DNA of 64,000 nt from Phascolarctobacterium sp. (GCA_003150755.1 QAMT01000002.1:186001-250000), one strand, 5' to 3'. Counted from the stretch's first letter, positions 30,469-38,430 are shown. Notes: a model not told the origin generated them from the sequence alone. Program-made: numbers and translations.

Positions 30469-30578
30469 TACCCGCACCTCCCTTCCAGATTCCTACAACA
30501 TCATTAAATAAGAAAATGTCAAGCATTTTCTTATTATTTTGCTATAACTTGGTTATAGCAAAGCGCGTTAAACTCTTT

Positions 30579-30803
30579 TTAACTATCGCCAGTACAAAAA
30601 AACAAATATTCAAAACTACATTTGTACTTTTTCATCAGGGCAGCAATTTCAGGAAGTTCAAAACTTTTTAATCCACGCATTCGCGCCGATAACGCCTGAT
30701 AATTCATCCCCAATGATTGAGATAAAGTTTTTAAATTATCACCATGCCTATTCATTTCAGCAAGTAAATTAGGATAAATATATATAACTGCGTTTCTCGC
30801 CAT
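30579..30803 (-). CDS. Cro-like XRE-family repressor
   Basis: A 74-residue helix-turn-helix protein. LKTLSQSLGMNYQALSARMRGLKSF gives the HTH, followed by ELPEIAALMKKYKCSFEYLF, a typical XRE C-terminal helix. It is divergent from the CI-like gene across an operator region, and the first gene of the early operon, the place of cro in temperate phages. Confidence 0.82.
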   Translation of the reverse strand: MARNAVIYIYPNLLAEMNRHGDNLKTLSQSLGMNYQALSARMRGLKSFELPEIAALMKKYKCSFEYLFFCTGDS

Positions 30804-30834
30804 TTTAACCTCCTATCGCATTTCAGAATTGTTT

Positions 30835-30920
30835 AACGCAATTTGCGTTTACAAGTGTATTTTAACCGCATTTTGCGTTATTGTCAATCTGTTTTTAAAA
30901 TTTTAATTGCATTTTGCGTT
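30835..30920. repeat. Three operator-like repeats between cro and cI
   Basis: Partly palindromic sites with the common core GCATTTTGCGTT or GCAATTTGCGTT occur at 30835-30849 (AACGCAATTTGCGTT), 30864-30879 and 30905-30920. The second overlaps the -10 and spacer of the rightmost early promoter, and the third overlaps the -35 of the cI promoter, as expected for CI/Cro operators. Confidence 0.78.
30859..30887 (-). promoter_or_regulatory. Early (cro) promoter
   Basis: On the minus strand TTGACA (30887-30882), a 17-base spacer and TAAAAT (30864-30859) form an almost perfect promoter, 56 bases before the cro start. The middle operator repeat lies in its spacer. Confidence 0.85.
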
Positions 30921-30935
30921 ATGATATGTTAAATT
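30907..30935 (+). promoter_or_regulatory. cI promoter
   Basis: TTGCAT (30907-30912), 17 bases and TAAATT (30930-30935) lie 25 bases before the CI-like start. The -35 falls within the third operator repeat, permitting autoregulation. Confidence 0.6.
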
Positions 30936-30959
30936 GTAGTTACGAAGGGAGATTCCATT

Positions 30960-31331
30960 ATGAGCATTTATATTGAATTTGGAAAACGATTAGCTGAAAT
31001 GCGGCAAAATTTAAATCTTTCTCAGAAAGCAATCGCCGATAAATTAGAAATCCCCCAATCTACTTACGCTGGTTATGAAACAGGTTCAAGAAAAATACCT
31101 TTAGAACTAATCGTAAAAATTTCTAAAATTTTAAATGTAAGCCCTACGATTCTGATTTTGGGAAAAGAAGTAAATATTATCGCTGGTTTTGCTGCATCAG
31201 AAATTGAACTCATAAAAAAATACCGCCAGCTTGATGCTGACGGTAAACATAGAATTGAAAACCAGTTAAATTTTGAAGTTGAACAACTAAAAGATAAAGA
31301 AGGCGCTCCATCCGGTGCTCAGGTAAGTTGA
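30960..31331 (+). CDS. CI-like repressor (XRE HTH)
   Basis: A 123-residue repressor. The HTH is at about residues 8-60: GKRLAEMRQNLNLSQKAIADKLEIPQSTYAGYETGSRKIP. A short C-terminal oligomerisation region (EIELIKKYRQLDADGKHRIENQL) follows, as in small Firmicutes phage repressors; there is no LexA-type autoprotease domain, so induction does not follow the RecA-cleavage route in the obvious way. GGGAG precedes the ATG. Divergent from the Cro-like gene. Confidence 0.88.
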   Translation: MSIYIEFGKRLAEMRQNLNLSQKAIADKLEIPQSTYAGYETGSRKIPLELIVKISKILNVSPTILILGKEVNIIAGFAASEIELIKKYRQLDADGKHRIENQLNFEVEQLKDKEGAPSGAQVS

Positions 31332-31375
31332 TATTTTTAGATTTTAATAAATAGTGAAGGAGTTATTCCATAATT

Positions 31376-32404
31376 ATGTTAATTTTACTTATAATATTCT
31401 TACTTATAGCTTATTTAATGATTAATCGTGTTATGGAAATGCCAGATGAAGACGACGGCAGCAGGCCTGCACGCAAAAATACCGTAAACAGGGAATTTGT
31501 AAGGTATCCTGTTTTTGACGGAACAGAGAAAAAATTTTATAGGCATGTAAAAGATTTTACTGTTATTGATTTTGAAACAGCTAATAAATACCCTGATTCT
31601 ATTTGTTCTATTGGCATAGCGGTTGTAAAAAACAATAAAATAGCAGAACAGCAGCATTGGTACGTTAAACCGCCTTACGGAAAATACGAGTTTGATAACA
31701 CTCCAATACATGGCATCAAATACCAAGATGTTGAAAGTGCACCTACTTTTGCAGATTATTGGCCGACCTTACTGCCATATATAAGTCATCAGTATGTTGC
31801 AGCTTATAATGCACGTTTCGATATAGGATGTTTAGAAGCAAGTTTAAAAAGATATAATATTCCTTCTCCTGGTTATGGCGTTATTGATATTTTGCAAACA
31901 GCTCGGTTTGAATGGTCCGATTTTAAAAATCATAAATTAATTACCGTCGCAAAGTCTTTAAACATTCCACACGACCCGCATAATGCTTTAAGCGATGCCA
32001 CGGCAGCAGCAACAGTTTTAATAATCGCCAACAATAAAAAGAACCATAAAGCTCAAATCATCTATAAATTCTTATCTGATAATGACATAGATAAAATGGA
32101 AGAAATATTTAAAACCGGGCAGCAATTTTTCAAAAAAGCTAGGGATTTAGCTTCATCTATTACTTCAACTAATGTAACAGATTACACAGAAGTTTTCAGA
32201 TTATTGCAAAATGCTATCAATACATCTAATGAACCGGAAGATAAAAACGCAAAACTATATCGTTTTTACGGAGAGCTTTATGAAAAATGCGGCAATAAAC
32301 CATATGCTATGAGTTATTATCAAGTAGCCCTATCACTTGACGAAAAAGTTGGTGTAAAACAAAAACTAAATCGTATGATAAAAGAATATAAAAATGGAAA
32401 ATAA
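31376..32404 (+). CDS. Membrane-anchored DEDDh exonuclease with TPR-like tail
   Basis: A 342-residue protein. Residues 2-18 are a hydrophobic helix (MLILLIIFLLIAYLMI). Residues about 60-215 form a DnaQ-like 3'-5' exonuclease with all DEDDh residues in place: Asp65 and Glu67 in TVIDFETA, Asp149 in AYNARFDIGCLE, His202 and Asp207 in PHNALSDATAAA. The last 100 residues look like two or three TPR-type helices (YRFYGELYEKCGNKPYAMSYYQVAL). The ribosome site GGAG is rather distant from the ATG. It sits between cI and int, where lysogenic-conversion genes reside. It may degrade incoming DNA at the membrane or trim nucleic acid in another process; this is inference. Confidence 0.8.
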   Translation: MLILLIIFLLIAYLMINRVMEMPDEDDGSRPARKNTVNREFVRYPVFDGTEKKFYRHVKDFTVIDFETANKYPDSICSIGIAVVKNNKIAEQQHWYVKPPYGKYEFDNTPIHGIKYQDVESAPTFADYWPTLLPYISHQYVAAYNARFDIGCLEASLKRYNIPSPGYGVIDILQTARFEWSDFKNHKLITVAKSLNIPHDPHNALSDATAAATVLIIANNKKNHKAQIIYKFLSDNDIDKMEEIFKTGQQFFKKARDLASSITSTNVTDYTEVFRLLQNAINTSNEPEDKNAKLYRFYGELYEKCGNKPYAMSYYQVALSLDEKVGVKQKLNRMIKEYKNGK

Positions 32405-32407
32405 AAA

Positions 32408-32465
32408 ACGCCCGGTGTTACCAGCACCGAGCGTCCGCTGCCGCAGCGTTACCAGCACTGCGGCA
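32408..32465. other. Two stable hairpins upstream of the integrase gene
   Basis: Stem 32408-32417/32425-32434 (one mismatch) and stem 32439-32446/32458-32465 (perfect) share the loop segment TTACCAGCA. No U-run follows, so they may be weak terminators, structured leader elements or integrase/excisionase DNA sites. Confidence 0.5.
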
Positions 32466-32561
32466 ATAAAATAACATCCCACATCCCATGCAGAGCTGTT
32501 ATTAAAAATATTATATCATCTTTTTATCAGCTCTGCTATACAAAAAGGAGCTGATTTTTTT

Positions 32562-33632
32562 ATGCGTTTACCAAACGGTTACGGAACAGTTTATAAACTC
32601 TCCGGCAAGCGCCGCCGTCCTTATGTGGCCGCTGTGCCTGTCGGTTTTAAAGAAAACGGCAAAGTAATCCAGGAGGTGCTGGATTATTACCGTACCAAGC
32701 AGGAAGGCCTTGCAGCCCTGGCGCAGTACAACGAAAGAAAGAAGGGCATTTCGGCATCTGCCGATTTTAAAGAATTCAAAAAGGTGCAGCGTGCTAAAGA
32801 TTATACGTTTACCCAGATTTATGATTTTTGGACGGCGCAGCGGTATACCGATAAGGGCAATAAAATACCCAGTTGTTATAGCGCTGCTTACGCCTGGTGC
32901 AAAAGCCTTTATGAAATTCCCTTTGCCGATATACGGCAAATGCATCTGCAAAAGGCTATAGACAGCTGCGCAAAGGGTTACGCTACAAAGAAAAATATGA
33001 AAACACTGTTTAATTTTTTGTACAAGTACGCCATTGGCAATGATATTGTTCAAACTATGTATTCCAGCCTGATAGAGCTGCCGCCGCTGAAGCAGTCTGA
33101 TATACACAAGCCCTTTACTGACGTTGAGATGCGGAAGCTTTGGGCCCACAGCGACAGCCTTGCAGTGCAGACTATTCTTATCATGGTATACACAGGCATG
33201 CGCCCGTCTGAATTTTTAAAAATAAAAACCGAAAACGTAAATTTAAAAGAACAGTACATGAAGGGCGGCTTAAAAACCGCTGCCGGTTTTAACCGCATTA
33301 TACCAATTGCAGACTGCATTTTACCTTTTGTGTCCAAAATGTACAACCCTGCATTAAAGTTTTTGTTTCCTGATGAAAGCGGCAGGGAATTGTCTTATAA
33401 CAATTACTGCCGGATTTATTTTGAACCTGCAATGATAAAACTTGATTTTGAGCATCTGCCGCATGACGGCAGGCACACCTGTGCCAGTGCTCTTGACCGT
33501 GCAGAAGTAAACCCAGTTATAATACGCCGCATTCTGGGGCATCGCGGTAAGGATGTTACTGAAAAAATCTACATCCACAAGTACATTCCGGAGCTGGTTG
33601 AAGCAGCAAACAAGCAGCCGGTTTTCATTTAG
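32562..33632 (+). CDS. int: Tyrosine-type site-specific integrase
   Basis: A 356-residue phage integrase. The N-terminal arm-binding domain (RLPNGYGTVYKLSGKRRRPYVA) is of the AP2-like type common in Firmicutes phages. It is followed by a SAM-like core-binding domain (about 80-165). The catalytic residues are all visible: Arg214 in TGMRPSEF, a Lys near 238 in GGLKTAAG, His301 and Arg304 in PHDGRHTC, His327 in LGHRG and Tyr337 in KIYIHK. AAAGGAG precedes the ATG. It is the last prophage gene and marks the right attachment site region. Confidence 0.95.
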   Translation: MRLPNGYGTVYKLSGKRRRPYVAAVPVGFKENGKVIQEVLDYYRTKQEGLAALAQYNERKKGISASADFKEFKKVQRAKDYTFTQIYDFWTAQRYTDKGNKIPSCYSAAYAWCKSLYEIPFADIRQMHLQKAIDSCAKGYATKKNMKTLFNFLYKYAIGNDIVQTMYSSLIELPPLKQSDIHKPFTDVEMRKLWAHSDSLAVQTILIMVYTGMRPSEFLKIKTENVNLKEQYMKGGLKTAAGFNRIIPIADCILPFVSKMYNPALKFLFPDESGRELSYNNYCRIYFEPAMIKLDFEHLPHDGRHTCASALDRAEVNPVIIRRILGHRGKDVTEKIYIHKYIPELVEAANKQPVFI

Positions 33633-33638
33633 TTTCTG

Positions 33639-33666
33639 TTAGTAGCTTGTTGGTAGTGTGTTAGTA
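33639..33666. repeat. Probable integrase arm-type sites
   Basis: TTAGTA (33639-33644), TTGGTA (33650-33655) and TTAGTA (33661-33666) recur with an 11-base period right after the integrase stop. Regularly spaced short direct repeats here fit arm-type integrase-binding sites of attP/attR. The core att site cannot be fixed because the left end of the prophage is outside the window. Confidence 0.5.
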
Positions 33667-33699
33667 ATATATGGAAAAACACAAATAAGCGCAAACAAC

Positions 33700-33737
33700 A
33701 AAAGCCAGTGAACATGATGTTTCACTGGCTTTTGTTT
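33700..33737. terminator. Bidirectional-type terminator after int
   Basis: AAAAGCCAGTGAA (33700-33712) and TTCACTGGCTTTT (33721-33733) form a 13-pair stem with an eight-base loop, followed by GTTTGTTT on the plus strand. It would end int transcription. Confidence 0.85.
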
Positions 33738-33805
33738 GTTTAATCCCTTAACATTTTGTTAATCCTGAGTTTTCAAAAAATTTACATTGTTGTGGTTTTA
33801 CACTG

Positions 33806-33899
33806 TAATCCACAGTCTTATCCACATTATGCACAGAGTTTTCCGCATCTGAACGTGTTGTTTTTATGCTTTTTCACAGACTTATGCACGTTATCCACA
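33806..33899 (+). other. Cluster of DnaA boxes
   Basis: In the gap between int and tsaD, three sites match TTATNCACA exactly (TTATCCACA at 33818-33826 and 33891-33899; TTATGCACA at 33827-33835), with one-mismatch sites at 33806-33814 (TAATCCACA) and 33882-33890 (TTATGCACG). All point the same way. There is no dnaA or other origin gene near, so this may be a DnaA-titrating or DnaA-reactivating locus, or a piece of phage DNA that borrows DnaA. Confidence 0.72.
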
Positions 33900-33926
33900 G
33901 TTTTGTGATTGAACAGTAGACAGTGT

Positions 33927-34940
33927 TTATCCCAATTTTAACGATGGAACTGCGTTCAGGTCAAGCGGACTTTTCTCGCCGTTGATGTACATAAAGTAGC
34001 CGCGGCAGGCAATCATCACGGCATTGTCCGTGCAAAGTATCGGCGTTGGATGAACCAGCCGCGCACCGGCGCGCTCTGCTGCCTGCGCCAGCGTTTGCTG
34101 CAAGGTTTTGTTAGCAGATACGCCGCCAGCAAGGACGATTTCCTTTAAGCCCGTTGTTTTAAGGGCGTGCACGCTTTTTTGCACCAGCGCGTCCACAATA
34201 GCGTGCTGGAACGACGCTGCCACATCGGCGCGGTTAACTTCTTCGCCCGCCTGCTGTTTATTGTGCAGGTAGTTGATAACGGCTGATTTCAGGCCGCTGA
34301 AACTGAATTCAAAATTATCGCCCAGTTTGGCACGCGGAAACTCAATCGCCAGCGGGTTGCCTCCCAGCGCCAGTTTTTCCACTTCCGGCCCGCCGGGATA
34401 CGGCAAGCCCAGAACACGCGCTACCTTGTCGAAGGCTTCACCGGCAGCGTCGTCGCGGGTCTGCCCCAAAAGCTCAAAGCTGTTGTAATCCTTAACGACC
34501 AGCAGTGCCGTGTGACCGCCGCTGACGACGAGCGCCAGAAACGGCGGCTTTAAGTTTTCGTCATTTAAAAAGTTGGCAAATACATGCCCTTCCAGATGGT
34601 TAACGCCAATCAGCGGTTTATCCGCCGCCCAGGCGAGCGCTTTGGCTGCGGAAAGGCCGACCAGCAGCGCGCCTACAAGCCCGGGGCCGTAGGTTACTGC
34701 CACAGCGTCAATATCTTCCAGCGGCACGTTGGCTTTAGCCAGCGCTTCATCTATAACCGGCAGCACGTTGCGGATGTGGTTGCGCGAAGCAATTTCCGGC
34801 ACAACGCCGCCGTATTTGCGGTGAATTGGCACCTGCGAAGCAATGATATTGCTTAATACTTCGCGCCCGTTTTTGACAACTGAGGCTGCTGTTTCGTCGC
34901 AGCTTGATTCGATGCCAAGTATGTAAATGTCTTTATTCAT
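33927..34940 (-). CDS. tsaD: tRNA t6A37 threonylcarbamoyltransferase TsaD
   Basis: Catalytic subunit that transfers threonylcarbamoyl to A37 of ANN-decoding tRNAs, working with TsaB and TsaE. The protein is 337 residues from MNKDIYILGIESSCDET, the usual TsaD start; a frame 41 codons longer lies over rimI and is discarded. GGGAGG precedes the ATG. Metal-binding motif HLEGH (in GVNHLEGHVFANF), substrate motifs DDAAGEAFDKVARVLGL and the C-terminal CTDNAVMIA are all present. It is the last gene of the tsaE-tsaB-rimI-tsaD operon and overlaps rimI by eight bases. Confidence 0.96.
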   Translation of the reverse strand: MNKDIYILGIESSCDETAASVVKNGREVLSNIIASQVPIHRKYGGVVPEIASRNHIRNVLPVIDEALAKANVPLEDIDAVAVTYGPGLVGALLVGLSAAKALAWAADKPLIGVNHLEGHVFANFLNDENLKPPFLALVVSGGHTALLVVKDYNSFELLGQTRDDAAGEAFDKVARVLGLPYPGGPEVEKLALGGNPLAIEFPRAKLGDNFEFSFSGLKSAVINYLHNKQQAGEEVNRADVAASFQHAIVDALVQKSVHALKTTGLKEIVLAGGVSANKTLQQTLAQAAERAGARLVHPTPILCTDNAVMIACRGYFMYINGEKSPLDLNAVPSLKLG

Positions 34941-35406
34941 GGGTTTCAGCCTCCCTGTACAGCCACATAATAACTGCGTCCTCGTGGTTGTCGGCATAAT
35001 AATTGGGGCGCACGCCCTCCGAGCGGAAGCCGCAGGTAAGGTACATTTTCTGCGCGGCGGCATTGCTCTGGCGCACTTCCAGCGTTACGGCGCCGGCGCC
35101 GGCCTGCCAGGCACGGTTGATAAGAGCCGCCGTAAGTTTTGTGCCCAGCCCGCGCTCGCGCTCATCACGCGCCACGGCAACGCGCGTTATCTGCGCTTCG
35201 CCCGCCACCAGCCAGTAACCGGCATAGCCGATAACTTTGCCGTTTTCTTCCAGCGCGATATACGTCGTCAGGCTGTTGTTCAATTCGTCCAGCCACATGC
35301 TTTCGTTCCACGCATCAAAAAAAGTTTCGCTTTCTATTTTGACCACATCTATAATATCGCCGAAGGACATGTCACGGATTACTGCTTCCCGTGCTTCTGT
35401 TCCCAT
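34933..35406 (-). CDS. rimI: Ribosomal-protein-alanine N-acetyltransferase RimI-like (GNAT)
   Basis: A 157-residue GNAT acetyltransferase. The acetyl-CoA-binding stretch is ITRVAVARDERERGLGTKL with the Q/R-x-x-G-x-G/A pattern, followed by ITLEVRQSN-like VTLEVRQSNAAAQKMY and CGFRSEGVRPNYY, typical of RimI. RimI acetylates the N-terminus of ribosomal protein S18 in E. coli. It lies between tsaB and tsaD, a common operon order in Firmicutes, and overlaps both genes (28 and eight bases). Confidence 0.9.
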   Translation of the reverse strand: MGTEAREAVIRDMSFGDIIDVVKIESETFFDAWNESMWLDELNNSLTTYIALEENGKVIGYAGYWLVAGEAQITRVAVARDERERGLGTKLTAALINRAWQAGAGAVTLEVRQSNAAAQKMYLTCGFRSEGVRPNYYADNHEDAVIMWLYREAETHE

Positions 35407-36071
35407 AATTCCTCCGCCTCCGATTTTCTGATATAGTAAGGCTCCAGCCCGAAAATGCCGCTCTGTTCATCCGGGTTATAGGCTTTAAGCGCGGCCAGGG
35501 CCGTACCGGCAGCCTGCGGCAGGCGCAGATAATCCGGTGCAAGGCTGCACCAATCCGGCAGCTCCATGCCTTCCAGCTTGCTGCATTCGCCCAGGATAAC
35601 GGCGGGCTTGCCCTGCAAGGCAATGTTTTCGAGCAGTTTTTCTTTATTCACAATCTGCACGCCCTGCAATTCTTTTACTTCGCCGTTTTGCCATTCGTAC
35701 AGCGCCTGGTAGTAATTGCCCTTCTGCGCGTCCAACAGCGGCGAAAGCACTATGCCCGGCGCAGGCAGGTTATACGCCAGTGCCAGCGGCGTTGCTACAC
35801 CCTGCAAAGGCTTTTTCCACGCATACGCCAGCGCTTCTGCTGTGGCAAGGCCGATGCGCAGCCCGGTAAACGAGCCCGGCCCCATGCTGACGGCGATTAA
35901 ATCAATATCGCCCTTCTGCACGCCGGTGCGGGTTAAAAGCTGCTCCAGCTGAGGCATCAAGCCTTCCGAATGGGTCATACCCATGTTGATTTTATATTCT
36001 GCCAGAATTTTGCCGTCGCGGCACAGGCCTACGGCACAGGCCTTTGTTGCGGTATCAATTGCCAGTACCAG
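35379..36071 (-). CDS. tsaB: t6A biosynthesis dimerisation protein TsaB
   Basis: A 230-residue TsaD paralogue that dimerises with TsaD but has lost the metal-binding histidines. It begins MLVLAIDTATKACAVGL at the ATG at 36071, with a TsaE overlap of 17 bases; the longer frame (to 36152) covers the tsaE end and is not used. The motifs MTHSEGLMPQLEQLL and ISVSMGPGSFTGLRIGLA-like VSMGPGSFTGLRIGLATAE are diagnostic. The C-terminal region is the variable, degenerate half typical of TsaB. Confidence 0.95.
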   Translation of the reverse strand: MVLAIDTATKACAVGLCRDGKILAEYKINMGMTHSEGLMPQLEQLLTRTGVQKGDIDLIAVSMGPGSFTGLRIGLATAEALAYAWKKPLQGVATPLALAYNLPAPGIVLSPLLDAQKGNYYQALYEWQNGEVKELQGVQIVNKEKLLENIALQGKPAVILGECSKLEGMELPDWCSLAPDYLRLPQAAGTALAALKAYNPDEQSGIFGLEPYYIRKSEAEELWEQKHGKQ

Positions 36072-36525
36072 CATGTTTTTCCACTTCCCTGCAAAGTTTT
36101 TCGTAGTGCGCGCCGTGCGGTTCAAAAATAACCTTACGGCCTGCGCCTGCATGTTCTATCGTAATATGCAGATATTCTTCGGGCAGCTCGTCCAAAAACA
36201 GCTCGCCCCATTCAATTACCGTTACGCCGTCGCCGCCGCAGTATTCACCAAAGCCGGTGTTGTAAAGCTCATCGGCATCCTTTATACGGTACAAATCAAA
36301 ATGGCGCATCTGCCGCCTGCCGTTATATACATTCATAATGGCAAAGGTCGGGCTGTTTACTTCCGCCACATCTGCGCCAAGCCCGGCGGCAACGCCGCGC
36401 GAAAGCAGCGTTTTGCCCGCACCCAGGCCACCGGTCAGGCAGTACACGTCGCCGTCCGCCGCAAGGCTGCCCAAAAGCTGCCCCAGCGCTTCGGTCGCAG
36501 CGCTGTCCCTGCAATAAATTTCCAT
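36055..36525 (-). CDS. tsaE: t6A biosynthesis ATPase TsaE
   Basis: A 156-residue P-loop ATPase of the t6A machinery. Walker A is TGGLGAGKTLLSRG, followed by VNSPTFAIMNVY and the RHFDLYRIKDADEL motif, then VIEWGELFLDELPEEYL, all hallmarks of TsaE (YjeE). AAAGGA precedes the ATG. First gene of the t6A operon. Confidence 0.95.
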   Translation of the reverse strand: MEIYCRDSAATEALGQLLGSLAADGDVYCLTGGLGAGKTLLSRGVAAGLGADVAEVNSPTFAIMNVYNGRRQMRHFDLYRIKDADELYNTGFGEYCGGDGVTVIEWGELFLDELPEEYLHITIEHAGAGRKVIFEPHGAHYEKLCREVEKHAGTGN

Positions 36526-36551
36526 GTTTAAAATCCTTTCTATGTAATGCC

Positions 36552-36582
36552 AAAAAGCAGTACCGGAACCTGCCGGTACTGC
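36552..36582 (-). terminator. Intrinsic terminator of the GerMN gene
   Basis: On the minus strand GCAGTACCGG (36582-36573) pairs with CCGGTACTGC (36566-36557), ten pairs with a six-base loop, followed by TTTTT. It separates the GerMN/amidase unit from tsaE. Confidence 0.9.
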
Positions 36583-36587
36583 CCCTG

Positions 36588-37121
36588 TTATTTTGCTATA
36601 ATGCTTGTGTCGCGCTCAAAAGCGTCCAGCAAATCAATATGCCCTTTTATGCTGGCTTCCTTTTTGCCCTCAATCAAAAAGTCTACTTTTTTAATACCGG
36701 CAAACTCCGTCAGCGTGTTTACGATTGCCGACGTCAGCATCATTTCGGTGTACGAGCCGGATTCGATATTATATATTTCCTTGCTCAAATCAACAACGGC
36801 CATACCCTTATCCACCGTCAGGCTGCGGATTTTTAACCCAGCCGGAAAAGCGTTAATCAGCTTTTCATTCTGCGGTTTGGTGCTTATCAAAGCTTCCAGC
36901 GCCAAAAGCGGCAGTTCATCCTGGCTGCCTTTAACGCTTACTTTCTCGGCATAAAGTTTTTCCGAACCGTCAGCAGGCAGACGGTAAACCGTAACCGTGT
37001 GCTGCTCAGACTGTTCAACCGCCGCAGAATCCGGCAGGACGGGTTTTGTTTCCTGCGTGCAGGCCGCCGACAGCAAAGTCATCAGTACCACGCAGAGTAC
37101 CGCAAAAAATTTCTTCATCAT
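36588..37121 (-). CDS. GerMN-domain lipoprotein
   Basis: A 177-residue exported protein. A signal peptide with lipobox LLSAAC gives a lipid-modified Cys near residue 21. The mature part holds one GerMN (sporulation/germination) domain: HTVTVYRLPADGSEKLYAEK, LLALEALISTKPQNEKL, and AFPAGLKIRSLTVDKGMAVVDLS. In sporeformers and relatives such domains act in the envelope and are often beside amidases, as here. The ATG at 37121 follows GGAGGG; the second ATG is also possible. It follows the amidase gene after 14 bases and probably shares its promoter. Confidence 0.88.
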   Translation of the reverse strand: MMKKFFAVLCVVLMTLLSAACTQETKPVLPDSAAVEQSEQHTVTVYRLPADGSEKLYAEKVSVKGSQDELPLLALEALISTKPQNEKLINAFPAGLKIRSLTVDKGMAVVDLSKEIYNIESGSYTEMMLTSAIVNTLTEFAGIKKVDFLIEGKKEASIKGHIDLLDAFERDTSIIAK

Positions 37122-37135
37122 TTTAGTACCCTCCG

Positions 37136-38332
37136 TCATTCAAAATAATCTTCAATGCCTTCGGCAATGGATTTTGCCAGTTTGTTGATGTACCAGTTGC
37201 TTTTCATCAGTTTTTCTTCCTTGGGATTGGAGATAAAGGCCAGCTCCAGCAGCGTCGAAGGCATGCTGCAGCGTTTGTTTACATAAAAGTTGGCCTTGCG
37301 GATGCCAAGGTCATCCAGCCCGAAGTTTTTCACCAGCCTGTCCTGCACGGCCTGTGCCAGGCGGGCATCGTTGCTGGTTTTTGGGTAATAGTAGGACGAG
37401 AAGCCGCCCACATTTTTATTGGTAGAAGAATTGATGTGGATGCTGATAAAGGCATCAGCGTCGTTGTCCTCAGCCACATCGACGCGCGCCTGTAATTCCT
37501 GCACGTCGCTGGCGTTGGGGCCGTAAACATCCTTATCATCGGTGCGCGTCATGCTTACTTTAGCGCCCTTCTTTTTCAGCAGTTCTTCTACTTTTTTGGT
37601 TATTTTTAAAGTAACGTCCTTTTCGCGCGTGCCGCTTGCGCCGATAGCGCCCGGGTCGCTGCCGCCGTGGCCGGCGTCAAGCGTAATTTTTTTGCCCTTG
37701 ATGCCGCCGCTGGTTTTATAGCCGGATTTGGCTTTGCTGACCTTGGTTTCTTCTTTTTTCTCCTCCGTCTTTTTGGGGACGGTTACTTTAGAAGCAGAAG
37801 TTTTGGGCACGGTAGCCTTAGGCGTTGTTGTTTTAGGCGTTGTAGCCTTGGGAGTTGTTGCTGCCGGTTTGGCAGCTTCGGTTTTAGCCGGGGTGGTTTT
37901 AGGTATTACCACGCTCGGCGTTGCCGTTTTATCTGCCGTAATATCCACAACCAAACGGTTAGGGCGTTTGGTTACAGGGTCGTTTTTTAAAGTAAAGGCG
38001 TTGTAATCCTGCGTGCCAATCGTGCGCGACAGCGGCAGCTTCAGCACCGTTTTGCCCGCGCTGCCCGCAACCGTCATCGTCGGCGCAAGCGTGCTGCGCA
38101 TTTTAAAGCTGCGCGTAACCTTGGCGTTTAAATCGGCATTAACCGTTACCAGCATCGTCTGCCCTTCAAAGCTGATGTTATAGCTTGGCGCAGAATCCAG
38201 ATCCACAACGAGGCGAAGCACATTATATTTGTCAAGCCCCCAGCGCACATCCGTAACTTCGGCGGCATAAGCGCTGACGCAGGCAAAAATACTTATCAGA
38301 AACATAACGCAGCAAATTATTTTTTTGTGCAA
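37136..38332 (-). CDS. N-acetylmuramoyl-L-alanine amidase with AMIN domain
   Basis: A 398-residue exported peptidoglycan amidase. A signal peptide (IICCVMFLISIFACVSAYA) is followed by an AMIN domain (EVTDVRWGLDKYNVLRLVVDL), which targets the protein to the division site. Residues about 140-205 are a Lys/Thr/Pro/Ala-rich linker with repeats of TTPK-like units. The C-terminal Amidase_3 domain starts KITLDAGHGGSDPGAIG (zinc His) and holds KDVTLKITKKVEELL, a second His in DAFISIHINSS and the catalytic Glu in LLELAFISNPKEE. TTG start with GGAG at nine bases. It probably splits daughter cells with the GerMN lipoprotein. Confidence 0.93.
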   Translation of the reverse strand: MHKKIICCVMFLISIFACVSAYAAEVTDVRWGLDKYNVLRLVVDLDSAPSYNISFEGQTMLVTVNADLNAKVTRSFKMRSTLAPTMTVAGSAGKTVLKLPLSRTIGTQDYNAFTLKNDPVTKRPNRLVVDITADKTATPSVVIPKTTPAKTEAAKPAATTPKATTPKTTTPKATVPKTSASKVTVPKKTEEKKEETKVSKAKSGYKTSGGIKGKKITLDAGHGGSDPGAIGASGTREKDVTLKITKKVEELLKKKGAKVSMTRTDDKDVYGPNASDVQELQARVDVAEDNDADAFISIHINSSTNKNVGGFSSYYYPKTSNDARLAQAVQDRLVKNFGLDDLGIRKANFYVNKRCSMPSTLLELAFISNPKEEKLMKSNWYINKLAKSIAEGIEDYFE

Positions 38333-38430
38333 GCCCCGTCACTCCTTTTTATCATCGTTTAACTAAATAATTTTATCATGTTTACAAAATTATGTAAATA
38401 AATGCCAGCTTTTTGCTCCGCAGATTTCAC

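Noticed and set aside
33639..33733. Defined attR core site
   Set aside because: Only one end of the prophage is in the window, so no second copy of a core can be compared; only arm-like repeats are reported.
34940..35063. N-terminal extension of TsaD
   Set aside because: The longer frame covers rimI and lacks a ribosome site; the family start MNKDIYILGIESSCDET has GGGAGG.
37730..37930. Repeat array on the DNA level
   Set aside because: The repeats encode the Lys/Thr/Pro/Ala linker between AMIN and amidase domains, a common low-complexity feature with no sign of a separate DNA function.
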